Shown: positions 47,891-59,769, counted from the stretch's first letter. The stretch: 64,000 nucleotides of DNA from Ehretia macrophylla (GCA_037974665.1 CM075775.1:68372945-68436944), one strand, 5' to 3'. The notes: generated by a model from the sequence alone, not told the origin. Program-made: numbers and translations.

Positions 47891-48511
47891 CTCCTCACCA
47901 CCACATTTCAGGAAATGTCATGTTAGCTGGAAAGTTCGTGATTTCGTGAAAGTTCGTTGCCTGAAGGGTTGTCTTGCGTGCCTATGTGGCTTGAGTGTCG
48001 AAGTTTGTAAAGATGTATGTTCATATGCTGTTTGTATTTATTGTCAAAAGAAATGTAATTTAAATTTAGCTAAGTAGCTGAGGTGAATTGATAAGCTAGT
48101 TTATGTAATCAGTTAGCATAGCTTAACTTCAATGCATGTCTGTAATGTCCAAAGGAAAAGAGTTAGAATGGCATGATAGTTTATTTTATGCAGTAGCTTA
48201 GTATGGTTTAACTGTCTAGTTCAAATGTACTTGTCAAAAATGAAAAGAGATAGGTTAGCTTTTAAATTGGAAATGTATGTATACTTGCTGAGTTTAAATT
48301 GTTGAGAACCGCGGCTCGGATGGCCTTGAGGTGGTTTTGAATGTTTGGACATGGTATTGGTCCACTTATATGCTATCGCAGGTTTTACATTTCGCCTAGA
48401 AACAGGGGAGACTCCGTCTGTTTTCCCTGAAAATTATGCCCGGGTTTGGTTTGGGTTGTGATTAGATCGATTGATAGAACTCCCGGTCTCGAGAGGGATC
48501 GGGGTGTTACA

Positions 48512-49028
48512 TCAAGTGCATGAACTCCTCGATCCGCCTCTGCCTGGAGACTGCAGGTACATATTTCTCCTTAAATGCCTTAACGAAATTACCCCACAAG
48601 CGAGGTATCTGATCAGTCTCCCACAGTGCCTCTACAGTGTGCCACCAGTGCTCGGCATCCCCGTGCAACAGAAATACCGCAAACTCCAATTTCTCTTCAT
48701 CTGTATAATCAAGTGGCCTGAAAATCTTCTCGATCTCGGACAGCCAAGCCTCTGCTTTCTCATCATCAGCTTCCCCGTAGAATTTAGACAGGCGAAAGTC
48801 AAGGAACTCCTTCATTCTGCTATGTCTCCCATGGTTGCCATCATTCCTGTTGTTGATGTTGTTGTTGCTGGCTTCACGAGCATCCTGACGTTCCATCACA
48901 CGGGATACACGATCCATGGCATTTGCCATCATATTAAACATAGCCATACCCGGATTAGTCTGATAGGCATCCCCGGTCTCTTGAGGTTCACCGCTCCTAT
49001 TAGTAGTACGGGTACTAGGGCCAGCCAT
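48512..49028 (-). pseudogene. Chromovirus gag, 5' part
   Basis: Starts at the Met at 49028 (MAGPSTRTTNR...). It contains a retrotransposon gag domain with the DEKAEAWLSEIEKIF and LLHGDAEHWW motifs. It forms the capsid of the virus-like particle. It is broken after EEFMHL by the nested solo LTR; the open frame stops a few bases inside that LTR. Gag resumes in the same frame at 45873. Confidence 0.92.
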
Positions 49029-49264
49029 CTAAAGGCACAAATTACGATGCACAATTTATTGAAATATGACAATTAAGAATCTAATGCATATGATATGCAA
49101 CATAATATAGGTACAATTCTAAAAACATTTAAGGCATATAAGTCACTTAAGCACATAGAACATAGAAGGCACATTTATCACACAATAACACATAAACAAG
49201 TCATCCTAATTATCTTAGGGCTCTACCCACGGTCCGAGAGTTAAACCCGGCTTATGCAATCTAA
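49029..49264 (-). other. Chromovirus 5' leader
   Basis: Non-coding, A/T-rich stretch between the primer-binding site and gag. The part near 49220-49264 (CTACCCAC...CCCGGCTTATG) is shared with the LARD-like element at about 22788-22834, which suggests a conserved leader or packaging function. Confidence 0.6.
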
Positions 49265-49276
49265 GCTCTGATACCA
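49265..49276 (-). other. Primer-binding site of the chromovirus (tRNA-iMet)
   Basis: The minus strand reads TGGTATCAGAGC, matching initiator Met tRNA. Ten bases separate it from the LTR edge, more than the 2 bp in the LARD-like element. Confidence 0.88.
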
Positions 49277-49286
49277 TTCTTCTATA

Positions 49287-52200
49287 TGTCACGCCCCAAC
49301 CCGGCCTATAAGGTTAGACTAGGGTGTGAACTAACATTCAAGTAATATCACGTACTTAGCTGTTTACGAAGATTAACACCTAATGATTTAGTCTAAACTC
49401 CAAAGTTCTTCCGGAAAATCGGCAGCATAACGGCTGTAATTGGCCATTTGGTTTAACCTAATTCTCTAAACGCCTCAAAGTTTACCGTCTCAAATTCATT
49501 TCCAACTAAGATTAGTAATTTACCATCGATTGGATTGCCTATTGGTTATTTCGACGTCCCGTTTGGTTTATAGCCTAGCATGATACTATGTCTCATTGTT
49601 TATTTGTCCTCGTTGCAATATACCTGTTGATCTTAGCTCAATAGCAAGTACCTGTTAAGATTGGATAAGTTCATTTACTTAGATCTTAACTAAAGCGTCA
49701 TAACCTAAGATAGATACTATCGGTGATAAAAGCAAACGATCACAGTAGTGTTATGTCTAGCATCAGTCTACTTAATATAAGAACAAGTCAAAATTAGACC
49801 CCAAATTACAACGGGGGTCTTTTACTTTAGCAACAACAAGCAACATAAAATAAATGGTCTTCAAGCAGCACAAAGTACACAAGTAGTCTTGCTCAAGCAA
49901 AACAACAATGACAGGCAATCACTCCAGGGGTTCATCATTAGGTACATTGTCCTCGGGTTCTTGTACCTGTTCTTCTTCACCTGAGATGATAAAAGAGGAT
50001 GAGTCATTATGAACTCAGCGAGGGGGAACGAGAAATAAGTTTTGAAACTCATTTTCCAGTTAAACTTATGAAAATCCCTTTCTCAAACATGAATTCAACA
50101 GAAATACAAGTACAGAAATAGGAATACCGGTCTTTCCTCCCCGAGGTTCTCTAGGAACCAAGCGAGAGTACTTATACACATATTAAAAAGGATACAGTGA
50201 GCTTTTGCTCTCAGATTAGTTGTTGCGCCTGACTTCAAATCATCCCCCAAACACGCCAGGTGGGTGTACTCTGGATGTACCCCGAAATCCTACGACCCAA
50301 CTCTCCGAGAAAGTCTAGCCCCCAAGCGAGAGAGAGAATGGGACCATGGTAGTCACGGGTGCACCGGCAAGCCCGACGCCGCCCAGTGTGCATGATCGCT
50401 ACCATGCCAACAGGAAAGGTTGCAACCTTGTATGCAATGCACATTCATGACAGGTAATATATCACAGTAGGAGGACAACAAAGTAGGTTGCCTCTGGACA
50501 GTCATAAGATTGCACATTGACAGGCAAACAAGCAGGACACGATAAGACAGGAAATTTCACTTGAAAGGCATATAGAGTTATATGAAAATTAAACAGGCAG
50601 CCATGTAACACATGTAAAACAGGACATATAACTCATTAAGAAGCCCACGTAATCAAATGATAAGATTATTCAACATGCAGTGAAATTAACATGGGTTCGG
50701 TAGCAAGAAAAGTTTATTTGACAACATGCCATGGTCAAATTCACATTTGAAATTATAAAACATTTATGGGCAGCCCACTAAGCATATAATTTCCACACAA
50801 TAACCAAAAGATCAACACTTAGCAAAACTACCTAGTCATTAGGGTTTCCATTTCATGCTTAATTGTGTGATTAAAACCCTAAGTCAACTCAAAATCATTC
50901 TCAAGTCATGCATCATTCAATTCAAGCATCCTCAAGTACTCAAAACAGTCCTCATAACATCCCAACACCATATTTCCACACAATTAGAACCACAAGAGAG
51001 GCTACAACAATTTTTCCAAGCACGTAGCTAAATGAAACCTTTACTGCAATAGGCTGTTTTCCCACAATAAATAGGATAATCAAACAATCTCCAAATTCAG
51101 TGAATAAGATGTCAAATTAAATCTTAAGAAGTTAACTAAAATCAGAAACAAGCCATGCATCAATTGGAGTTCAGAATCATTAGTTATAGCCGAAACAGTG
51201 AGGTAGCACAAAACTGTGCAGATTTGCACACTTTTCAGAAATTTACGTTTTTGACGTCCTTAGGGTCAGTTTTAGCTTTGGTCCATTTCTGAAAAAATTG
51301 TCCAGAACTGAATTATAGAGCAGTACACCAAATTTCATGCATTTTGGACATCATTTTCTAAGTCAAATATGGTTCGTTCCACAAGGTCAGTGCATCTGCC
51401 AAAACCTGCTTCATTTTTCCAGATTTCCAGATTTGGTCACATTTTAAAGATTTGCCATTTTGAGGACCTTAGAGTCAAAATTACCTTCGGCATATTTCTG
51501 GTAAAAATGTTCAAAACTGTCCAAAATAGTCAGCTACCAATTTTCAAGCATTTTCAACATCATTTTATTAGCCAAACTTACCTCGAACAGACTGGTCAGA
51601 TAGCTGTCAACAATTTCGACTTCACCTAGCATCATTTTCAAGCCAAGATCTTGCCATGCATGGTTGTTTAAGCTTATGAACGACCATATATATCAAGTAC
51701 AGAAGCAAATACACACATTCATGAGCATGCATGTGAAATTTTGAAGAGTTTTCAAAAGGTTTTAACCCTGACCTTAGCAATCAACCACAAAAATGCTCAA
51801 AACCTTTGTTGATGCACAACCTTCTCCTTCTCCTTGCTTAGGCGACAACCCAACCAGATTTTCTCTATTTTTCCTAGCTTAGTGATCAAACTCTTAGTGC
51901 ATGCATGTAGTTAGGACTTGAAGAAAAGAAATGGAAGCTTAGTAACTCACCTAGGCCGAAAATGGAGCTTCAATGCACATGCATGAGGATTTTTGAACTC
52001 TAGCTAGCTTGCTTCGACTTTCTTGATGGCTACTTGACTTGATTTTCTATGTTGTGAGGGAGAGAAGCTATGGAGGTAGCAATGTGCAGCTAGGGCCTAG
52101 AGAGAGAGAGAATTGAGAGGGAATTGAGAGAAAGAAAGAGAAATAAAAGAGAAGTGAATGTTTTGAGCACTTGGTCGGCTATTGCTTTGCAAATTCTGAT

Positions 52201-52852
52201 TTTTTGCGTTGTCTTTAGTGTGATGTTTGAATTGTTAGTGGAGAATGGTGATGTAGCCGAGATGGTGGCTTAGTGTTTAGCAAAGTGTGGCTTTGATGTA
52301 AGCAAAAGGTATGACAATGTGAAGATTTGTCTCAAGCATGCATGAATAAATTATGTTGCTCAAATTTTTCTCTCAAGAACATGGTGTGGTCGGCCAAGGG
52401 CTTGCAATTGCTGAAAATTCAGATTCTATTTAATGCTTTTTAGATTATAGTGAGGGTGAAATTTGAGGTGCATTGGTTTTGGGTGAGAATAAAGAATAAG
52501 GAATGTTTTGTTTTTAGTAAATTTTTGTCTTCTAGTGAATTGGTTTAGGATTATTATATTGATAGTGGACTTTGTAGGATTGTTTAATAGTCTAGTGCTT
52601 CGTGAAAGATGCTTTCTTAATTAGCGCGAAGGCACTCTTTCCTAGGTCTAGGCACGCACTACGAGGTAGGACACGAACTACGAGACGAACGCACGTTTTT
52701 CAAGTAATTGCATGCAACCCTAAATGAATGCACGTAATTTAATGCATGGCACATAAAATGAACACAATTCTTAAACCTAGGTCATGGCACGCAAATCTAG
52801 GTTAGGGCACACGAAGGTAGGTTTCGCACGCAAATCGGGGTCGGGCCTCACA
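49287..52852 (-). repeat. Right LTR of the chromovirus (5' LTR in sense), family C
   Basis: 3,566 bp, uninterrupted. It preserves the empty site for the family B solo LTR near 52060. Its hairpin is at 50000-50017. Short ORFs in it are not retroelement proteins. Confidence 0.94.
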
Positions 52853-53148
52853 CTATGCCTATTTTTGGAGCCTAAAATCGAACGTTTTCATTAGTTTCAT
52901 GCCACTTTTCTTCTTTTGCCCAGTTTTTCCATCCCGGATCGTACGTCGTGAGCGGTTAAAAGGACGACAACTTGACTCGCGGTGCATCAGAGGGCCCTAC
53001 AACGTGTCGATATCACGTCTTGCGAGGTTGCTGCGTTTTTTAAGCGGATGGGTTGTCGTTAAGCCCATGGGGCCTTTTGAATGGGCCATCTCTCTAGGCT
53101 GGCGCTGTGAACCGTTAACACATATAGAAATTGTGCCCTCAACATGAC

Positions 53149-53213
53149 GGGTGCGATCATACCCACACTAATGCACCGGATCCCATCAAAACTCCGAAGT
53201 TAAGTGTGCTTGG
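53149..53213 (+). pseudogene. 5S rRNA gene copy 44, 3'-truncated
   Basis: 5S positions 1-65, then a jump into the spacer at CAAGATACTTTATC. The deletion removed the 3' half of the gene, the T-run terminator and about 30 bp of spacer. A short TTGG/TTGCC similarity may have guided the join. Box C is gone. Confidence 0.9.
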
Positions 53214-53738
53214 CAAGATACTTTATCTACCAACTCTCTATTATCGAATCCCACGGAACATTGGGCAAGACAACTTCGCTTCACGTAGAGGCCAAGCCCG
53301 CAAACCGAGGGCGTAGGGTTTGTGACCAGGTCTCCGTCGCTCCGGTGCCCATAACTTTTGATCCGTAAGGAGTTACGTGGTGCACAGCATACCGTTGCAA
53401 AGCTCTCTGAGAGATCTATGATGGGGGCAGCCAGCTTGCTCACTATGCCCATTTTTTGAGCCCAAAATCGAACGTTTTCATCAGTTTCAGGCCACTTTTG
53501 TTCTTTTGCTCTATTTTTCCGTTCCGGATCGTACGTCGTGTGCTGTTAAAAAGACGACAACCTGACTCGCGGGACATCAGAGGGCCCTACAACATGTCGA
53601 TATCACGTCTTGTGAGTATGTTGCGTTGTTGAAGTGGATGGGCTGTCGTTAAGCCCATTGGGCCTTCTGAATTGGCTATCTCTCTAGGCTGGGACTGTGA
53701 ACCGTTAACACATATAGGAATTGTGACCTTAACATGAC

Positions 53739-53858
53739 GAGTGCGATTATACCAGCACTAATGCACCGGATCCCATCAGAACTCCGAAGTTAAGCGTGCT
53801 TGGGAGATAGTAGTATTAGGATGGGTGACCCCTTGGGAAGTCCTCGTGTTGCACCCCC
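53739..53858 (+). rRNA. 5S rRNA gene, copy 45
   Basis: Full length. Changes: G2A, C10T, C67A, G70T, C78T, C95T. Confidence 0.9.
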
Positions 53859-54414
53859 TTTTCAATTTTTTTTGCCCTGGTTAGGGTTGCCAAGAAACTT
53901 AATCCATCAATTCTCTATTACCGAATCCCACGGAACATTGGGCAAGACAACCTCGCTTCACGTAGAGGCTGGGCCCGCAAACCGAGGGCGTAGGGTTTGT
54001 GACCAGGACTCCAACGCTCCGGTGCCCATAACTTTTGATCCGTAAGGAGTTACGCAGCACACAGCATACCGTTGCAAAGCTCTTTGAGATCTCTACGACA
54101 AAGGCAGCCTGCTTGCTCGCTTTGCCCCTTTTTGGAGCCCAAAATCGAACGTTTTATCAGTTTCAGGCCACTTTTCTTCTTTTGCTATGTTTTTCCATCC
54201 CGGATCGTATGTCGTGAGCTGTTAAAAGGATGACAACCTGACTCGCGGGACATCAGAGGGCCCTACAACGTGTCGATATCACGTCTTGCGAGGATGCTGC
54301 GTTGTTGAAGCGGATGGGTTGTCGTTAAGCCCATTGGGCCTTTTGAATGTGCCATCTCTTTAGGCTGGGACTGTGAACTGTTAACACATATAGGAATTGT
54401 GCCCTCAACATGAC

Positions 54415-54482
54415 GGGTGTGATCATACCAGCACTAATGCACCGGATCAACATGACGAGTGCGATCCTCGTGTTGTACCCCC
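54415..54482 (+). pseudogene. 5S rRNA gene copy 46, internally rearranged
   Basis: 5S positions 1-34, then 18 bp (AACATGACGAGTGCGATC, 54449-54466) copied from a 5S start region, then 5S positions from about 105 to 120. Positions 35-104, including the whole internal promoter, are missing. The inserted piece carries the GAGTG variant of copy 45, 676 bp upstream, so that copy may be the donor. Confidence 0.9.
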
Positions 54483-55037
54483 TTTTCAATTTTTTTTCCA
54501 TGGTTAGGGTTGCAAGATACTTTATCCACAAATTCTCTATTACCGAATCCCACGAAACATTGGGCAAGACAACTTCGCTACACGTAGAGGCCGAGCCCGT
54601 AAACCAAGGGCGTAGGGTTTGTGACCAGGTCTCCGTCACTCCGGTGCCCATAACTTTTGATCCGTAAGGAGTTACGTGGCGCACATCATACCGTTGCAAA
54701 GCTCACTGAGAGCTCTACGACGGGGGCAGCCAGCTTGCTAGTTGTGCCCCTTTTTGGTGCCTAAAATCGAATGTTTTGATCAATTTCAGGCCACTTTTCT
54801 TCTTTTGCCCAGTTTTTCCGTCCCGGATCGTACGTCGTGAGCTGTTAAAAGGACGACAACCTGACTCGCGGTACATCAGAGGGCCCTACAACGTGTCGAT
54901 ATCACGTCTTGCGAGGATGATGCGTTGTTGAAGCGGATGGGTTATCGTTAAGCCCATTAGGCCATTTGAATGGGCCATCTCTCTAGGCTGGCACTGTGAA
55001 CCGTTAACACATATAGGAATTGTGCCCTCAACATGAC

Positions 55038-55157
55038 GGGTGCGATCATACCAGCACTAATGCACTGGATTCCATCAGAACTCCGAAGTTAAGCGTGCTT
55101 GGGCGAGAGTAGTACTTGGATGGGTGACCCCGTGGGAAGTCCTCATGTTGCACCCCT
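55038..55157 (+). rRNA. 5S rRNA gene, copy 47
   Basis: Full length. Changes: C29T, C34T, A80T, C95G, G108A, C120T. Confidence 0.9.
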
Positions 55158-55714
55158 TTTTCAATTTTTTTTGCCCTGGTTAGGGTTGCCAAGATACTTT
55201 ATCCCCTAAATCTCTATTACCAAATCCGACGAAACATTGGGCAAGACAACTTCGCTTCACGTAAAGGCCGGGCCCGCAAACCGAGGGCGTAGGGTTTGTG
55301 ACCAGGTCTCCGTCGCTTGGGTGCCCATAACTTTTGATCCGTAAGGAGTTACGCAGCGCACATCATACCGTTGTAAAGCTCTTTGAGAGCTCTACAACTA
55401 GGGCCGCTAGCATGCTCGCTGTGCCCCTTTTTGGAGGCCAAAATCGAATGTTTTCATCAGTTTCAGGCCACTTTTCTTCTTTTGCTCTGTTTTTCCGTTA
55501 CGGATCGTACGTCGTTAGCAGTTAAAAGGACGACAACCTGACTCGCGGGAGATCAGAGGGCCCTACATCGGGTCGATATCACGTCTTGCGTGGATGCTAT
55601 GTTGTTGAAGCGGATGTGTTGTCGTTAAGCCCATTGGGCCTTTTGAATGGGCCATCTCTCTAGGTTGGGACTGTGAACCGTTAACACATATAGGAATTGT
55701 GCCCTCGACATGAC

Positions 55715-55834
55715 GGGTGCGATTATACCAGAACTAATGCACCGGATCCCATCAGAACTCTGAAGTTAAGCGTGCTTGGGCGAGAATAGTACTAGGATGG
55801 GTGACCCCCTGGTAAGTCCTCATGTTGCACCCCC
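55715..55834 (+). rRNA. 5S rRNA gene, copy 48
   Basis: Full length. Changes: C10T, C18A, C47T, G72A, G99T, G108A. Confidence 0.9.
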
Positions 55835-56391
55835 TTTTCAATTTTGTTTGCCCTGGTTAGGGTTGCCAAGATACTTTATCCACCAAATCTCTATTACCGA
55901 ACCCTACGGAACATTGGGCAAGACAACTTCGCTTCACGTAGAGGCCGAGCCCGTAAACCAAGGGCGTAGGGTTTGTGACCAGGTCTCCGTCACTCCGGTG
56001 CCCATAACTTTTGATCCGTAAGGAGTTACGTGGCGCACATCATACCGTTGCAAAGCTCACTGAGAGCTCTACGACGGGGGCAGCCAGCTTGCTAGTTGTG
56101 CCTCTTTTTGGTGCCTAAAATCGAATGTTTTGATCAATTTCAGGCCACTTTTCTTCTTTTGCCCAGTTTTTCCGTCCCGGATCGTACGTCGTGAGCTGTT
56201 AAAAGGACGACAACCTGACTCGCGGTACATCAGAGGGCCCTACAACGTGTCGATATCACGTCTTGCGAGGATGCTGCGTTGTTGAAGCGGATGGGTTATC
56301 GTTAAGCCCATTAGGCCATTTGAATGGGCCATCTCTCTAGGCTGGCACTGTGAACCGTTAACACATATAGGAATTGTGCCCTCAACATGAC

Positions 56392-56511
56392 GGGTGCGAT
56401 CATACCAGCACTAATGCACTAGATTCCATCAGAACTCCGAAGTTAAGCGTACTTGGGCGAGAGTAGTACTTGGATGGGTGACCCCGTGGGAAGTCCTCAT
56501 GTTGCACCCCT
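56392..56511 (+). rRNA. 5S rRNA gene, copy 49
   Basis: Full length. Has all changes of copy 47 plus G30A and G60A, which arose after the duplication. Confidence 0.9.
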
Positions 56512-57068
56512 TTTTCAATTTTTTTTGCCCTGGTTAGGGTTGCCAAGATACTTTATCCCCTAAATCTCTATTACCAAATCCGACGAAACATTGGGCAAGA
56601 CAACTTCGCTTCACGTAAAGGCCGGGCCCGCAAACCGAGGGCGTAGGGTTTGTGACCAGGTCTCCGTCGCTTGGGTGCCCATAACTTTTGATCCGTAAGG
56701 AGTTACGCAGCGCACAGCATACCGTTGTAAAGCTCTTTGAGAGCTCTACAACTAGGGCCGCCAGTATGCTCGCTGTGCCCCTTTTTGGAGCCCAAAATCG
56801 AATGTTTTCATCAGTTTCAGGCCACTTTTCTTCTTTTGCTCTGTTTTTCCGTTACGGATCGTACGTCGTGAGCTGTTAAAAGGACGACAACCTGACTCGC
56901 GGGAGATCAGAGGGCCCTACATCGGGTCGATATCACGTCTTGCGAGGATGCTATGTTGTTGAAGCGGATGTGTTGTCGTTAAGCCCATTGGGCCTTTTGA
57001 ATGGGCTATCTCTCTAGGTTGGGACTGTGAACCGTTAACACATATAGGAATTGTGCCCTCGACATGAC

Positions 57069-57188
57069 GGGTACGATTATACCAGAACTAATGCACCGGA
57101 TCCCATCAGAACTCTGAAGTTAAGCGTGCTTGGGCGAGAATTGTACTAGGATGGGTGACCCCCTGGTAAGTCCTCATGTTGCACCCCC
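57069..57188 (+). rRNA. 5S rRNA gene, copy 50
   Basis: Full length. Has all changes of copy 48 plus G5A and A74T. Confidence 0.9.
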
Positions 57189-57738
57189 TTTTCAATTTTG
57201 TTTGCCCTGGTTAGGGTTGCCAAGATACTTTATCCACCAAATCTCTATTACCGAATCCTACGGAACATTGGGCAAGACAACTTCGCTTCACGTAGAGGCC
57301 GGGCCCGCAAACCAAGGGGGTAGGGTTTGTGACCAGGTCTCCGTCGCTCCGGTGCCCATAACTTTTGATCCGTAAGGAGTTACGCGGTGCACAGTCTACC
57401 GTTGCAAAGCTCCTTGAGAGCTCTACGACGGGGCGAGCTAGCTTGCTCGCTTTGCCCAATTTTGAAGCCCAAAATCGAACGTTTTCATCCCTTTTAGGCC
57501 ACTTTTGTTCTTTTGCTATGTTTTTCCGTCCCGGATCGTGAGCTGTGTAAAGGACGACAACCTGACTTGCGGGAAATCAGAGGGCCCTACAGCGTGTCGA
57601 TATCACGTCTTGCGAGGATGCTGCGTTGTTGAAGCGGATGGGTTGTCGTTAAGCCCATTGGGCCTTTTGAATGGGCCATCTCTCTAGGCTGGGATTGTGA
57701 ACCATTAACAAATATAGGAATTGTGCCCTCAACATGAC

Positions 57739-57858
57739 GGGTGAGATCATACCAGCACTAATGCACTGGATCCCATCAGAACTACGAAGTTAAGCGTGCT
57801 TGGGCGAGAGTAGTACTAGGATGGGTCACCCCCTGGGAATTCCTCGTGTTGCACCCCC
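57739..57858 (+). rRNA. 5S rRNA gene, copy 51
   Basis: Full length. Changes: C6A, C29T, C46A, G89C, G102T. G89C hits box C. Confidence 0.9.
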
Positions 57859-58415
57859 TTTTCAATTTTTTTTGCCCTGGTTAGGGTTGCCAAGATACTT
57901 TATCCACCAAATCTCTATTACCGAATCCCACAGAACATTGGGCAAGACAACTTCACTTCACGTAGAGGCCGGGCCCACAAACCGAGGGCATAGGGTTTGT
58001 GACCAGGTCTCCGTCGCTCCAGTGTCCATAACTTTTGATCTGTAAGAAGTTACGCGGCGCACAACATAACGTTACAAAGCTCTCTGAGAGCTCTACGACG
58101 GGGGCAGCGAGCTTGCTCACTGTGCCTATTTTTGGAGACCAAAATCTAACGTTTTCATCACTTTCAGGCCACTTTTCTTCTTTTGCCCTGTTTTTCCGTC
58201 TCGGATCGTACTTCGTGAGCTGATAAAAGGACAACAACCTGACTCGCGGGATATCAGAGGGCCCTACAACGTGTTGATATCACGTCTTGCGAGGATGCTG
58301 AGTTGTTGAAGCGGATGGGTTGTCGTTAAGCCCATTGGGCCTTTTGAATGGGCCATCTCTCTAGGCTGGGACTGTGAACCGTTAACACATATAGGAATTG
58401 TGCCCTCAACATGAC

Positions 58416-58535
58416 GGGTGCGATCATACCAGCACTAATGCACCGAATCCAATAAGAACTCCGAAGTTAAGGGTGCTTGGGCGAGAGTAGTACTAGGATG
58501 GGTGACCCCCTGGGAAGTCCTCGTGTTGCACCCTC
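58416..58535 (+). rRNA. 5S rRNA gene, copy 52
   Basis: Full length. Changes: G31A, C36A, C39A, C57G, C119T. Positions 58-118 are canonical. Confidence 0.9.
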
Positions 58536-59092
58536 TTTTCAAATTTTTTTGTCCTAGTTAGGGTTGCCAAGATAATTTATCCACCAAATCTCTATTACCG
58601 AATCTCATGGAACATTGGGTAAGACAACTTCGCTTCACGTAGAGGCCGGGCCTGCAAATCGAGGGCGCAGGGTTTGTGACCAGGTCTTTGTAGCTTCGGT
58701 GCCGATAACTTTTGATCCGTAAGGAGTTACACAGCGCACAGCATACCTTTGCAAAGCTCTCCAAGAGCTCTACAATTGGGGCCGACAGCTTGCACGCTGT
58801 GCCTATTTTTGGAGCCCAAAATCAAACGTTTTCAACTATTTCAGGCTACTTTTCTTCTTTTGCACTGTTTTTTCGCCCCGGATCGTACGTCGTGAGTTGT
58901 TAAAAGGACGACAACCTGACTCGCTGGACGTCAGAGGGCCCTACAACGTGTCGATCTCACGTCTTGCGAGGATGCTGCGTTGTTGAAGAGGATGGGTTGT
59001 CCTTAAGCCCATTTGGCCTTTTGAATGGGCCATCTCTCTAGGCTGGGACTATGAACCGTTAACACATATAGGAATTGTGCCCTCAACATGAC

Positions 59093-59212
59093 GGGTGCGA
59101 TCATACCAGCACAAATGCACCGGATCCCATCAGAACTCCAAAGTTAAGCGTGATTGGGCATGAATAGTACTAGGATGGGTGACCCCGTGGGAAGTCCTCG
59201 TGTTGCACCCCC
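59093..59212 (+). rRNA. 5S rRNA gene, copy 53
   Basis: Full length. Changes: T21A, G48A, C61A, G68A, A69T, G72A, C95G. The intermediate element (67-72) is damaged. Confidence 0.9.
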
Positions 59213-59769
59213 TTTTCAATTTTTTTTGCCCTGGTTAGGGTTGCCAAGATACTTTATCCACCAAGTCTCTATTACCGAATCCCACGGAACATTGGGCAAG
59301 ACAACTTCGCTCCACGTAGAGGCCGGGCCCGCAAACCTATGGCGCAGGGTTTGTGATCAAGTCTCCGTCGCTCCGGTGCCCATAACTTTTGATCCGTAAG
59401 GAGTTACACGGCGCACAGCATACCGTTGCAAAGCTCTCTGAGAGCTCTACGACGGGGGTAGCCAGCTTGCTCGCTTTGCTCCTTTTTGGATCCCAAAATG
59501 AAACGTTTTTATCAGTTTGAGGCAACTTTTCTTCTTTTGCCCTACTTTTCCGTCCCGGATCGTACGTCGCGAGCTATTAAAAGGACGACAACCTGACTAG
59601 CGGTACATCAGAGGGCCCTACAATGTGTCGATATCACGTCTTGCGAGGATTCTGCGTTGTTGAAGCGGTTGGATTATCGTTAAGCCCATTGGGCCTTTTG
59701 AATGGGCCATCTCTCTAGGCAGGCACTGTGAACCGTTAACACATATAGGAATTATGCCCTCAACATGAA

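Larger units (their letters stand above)
45874..48511 (+). mobile_element. Nested solo LTR inside gag, family A relative
   Basis: 2,638 bp, TGTGATACCCC...GGTGTTACA, flanked by a perfect 5-bp target duplication TCAAG (45869-45873 and 48512-48516). It is oriented opposite to the chromovirus. It is a reverse-complement relative of the 18309 LTR: its end carries GAACTCCCGGTCTCGAGAGG, the complement of that LTR's opening. Its hairpin is at 47866-47890 and its core near 47412-47613. Target duplication plus LTR is 2,643 bp, a multiple of three, so gag frame is the same on both sides. Confidence 0.94.
35982..52852 (-). mobile_element. Ty3/gypsy chromovirus (Tekay/Del-like), degenerate, with two nested solo LTRs
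   Basis: 16,871 bp on the minus strand. Order in sense direction: 5' LTR (49287-52852), tRNA-iMet primer-binding site, leader, gag, protease, reverse transcriptase, RNase H, integrase, chromodomain, polypurine tract, 3' LTR (35982-41831). The ends are TGTCAC...CTCACA. The target flanks TTGTG and CTATG agree at 3 of 5 positions, but the 5S spacing becomes 675 bp once the element and one 5-bp target copy are removed, which supports a simple insertion followed by mutation. The LTRs differ by about 2-3% in the stretches I compared. Gag is split by a solo LTR and pol carries stops, frameshifts and active-site losses, so the copy is dead. The Tekay/Del assignment rests on gene order, the C-terminal chromodomain and the pre-polypurine sequence. 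Confidence 0.93.
54590..57297 (+). repeat. 1,354-bp two-unit tandem duplication
   Basis: About 54590-55943 and 55944-57297 are nearly identical copies of a two-unit block. Copies 47/49 and 48/50 share almost all private variants at exactly 1,354 bp. The edges are approximate. This is the most recent duplication I can see in the array. Confidence 0.85.

Noticed and set aside
48471..49076. 201-codon + strand ORF opposite gag
   Set aside because: Antisense shadow of gag that crosses the end of the nested LTR.
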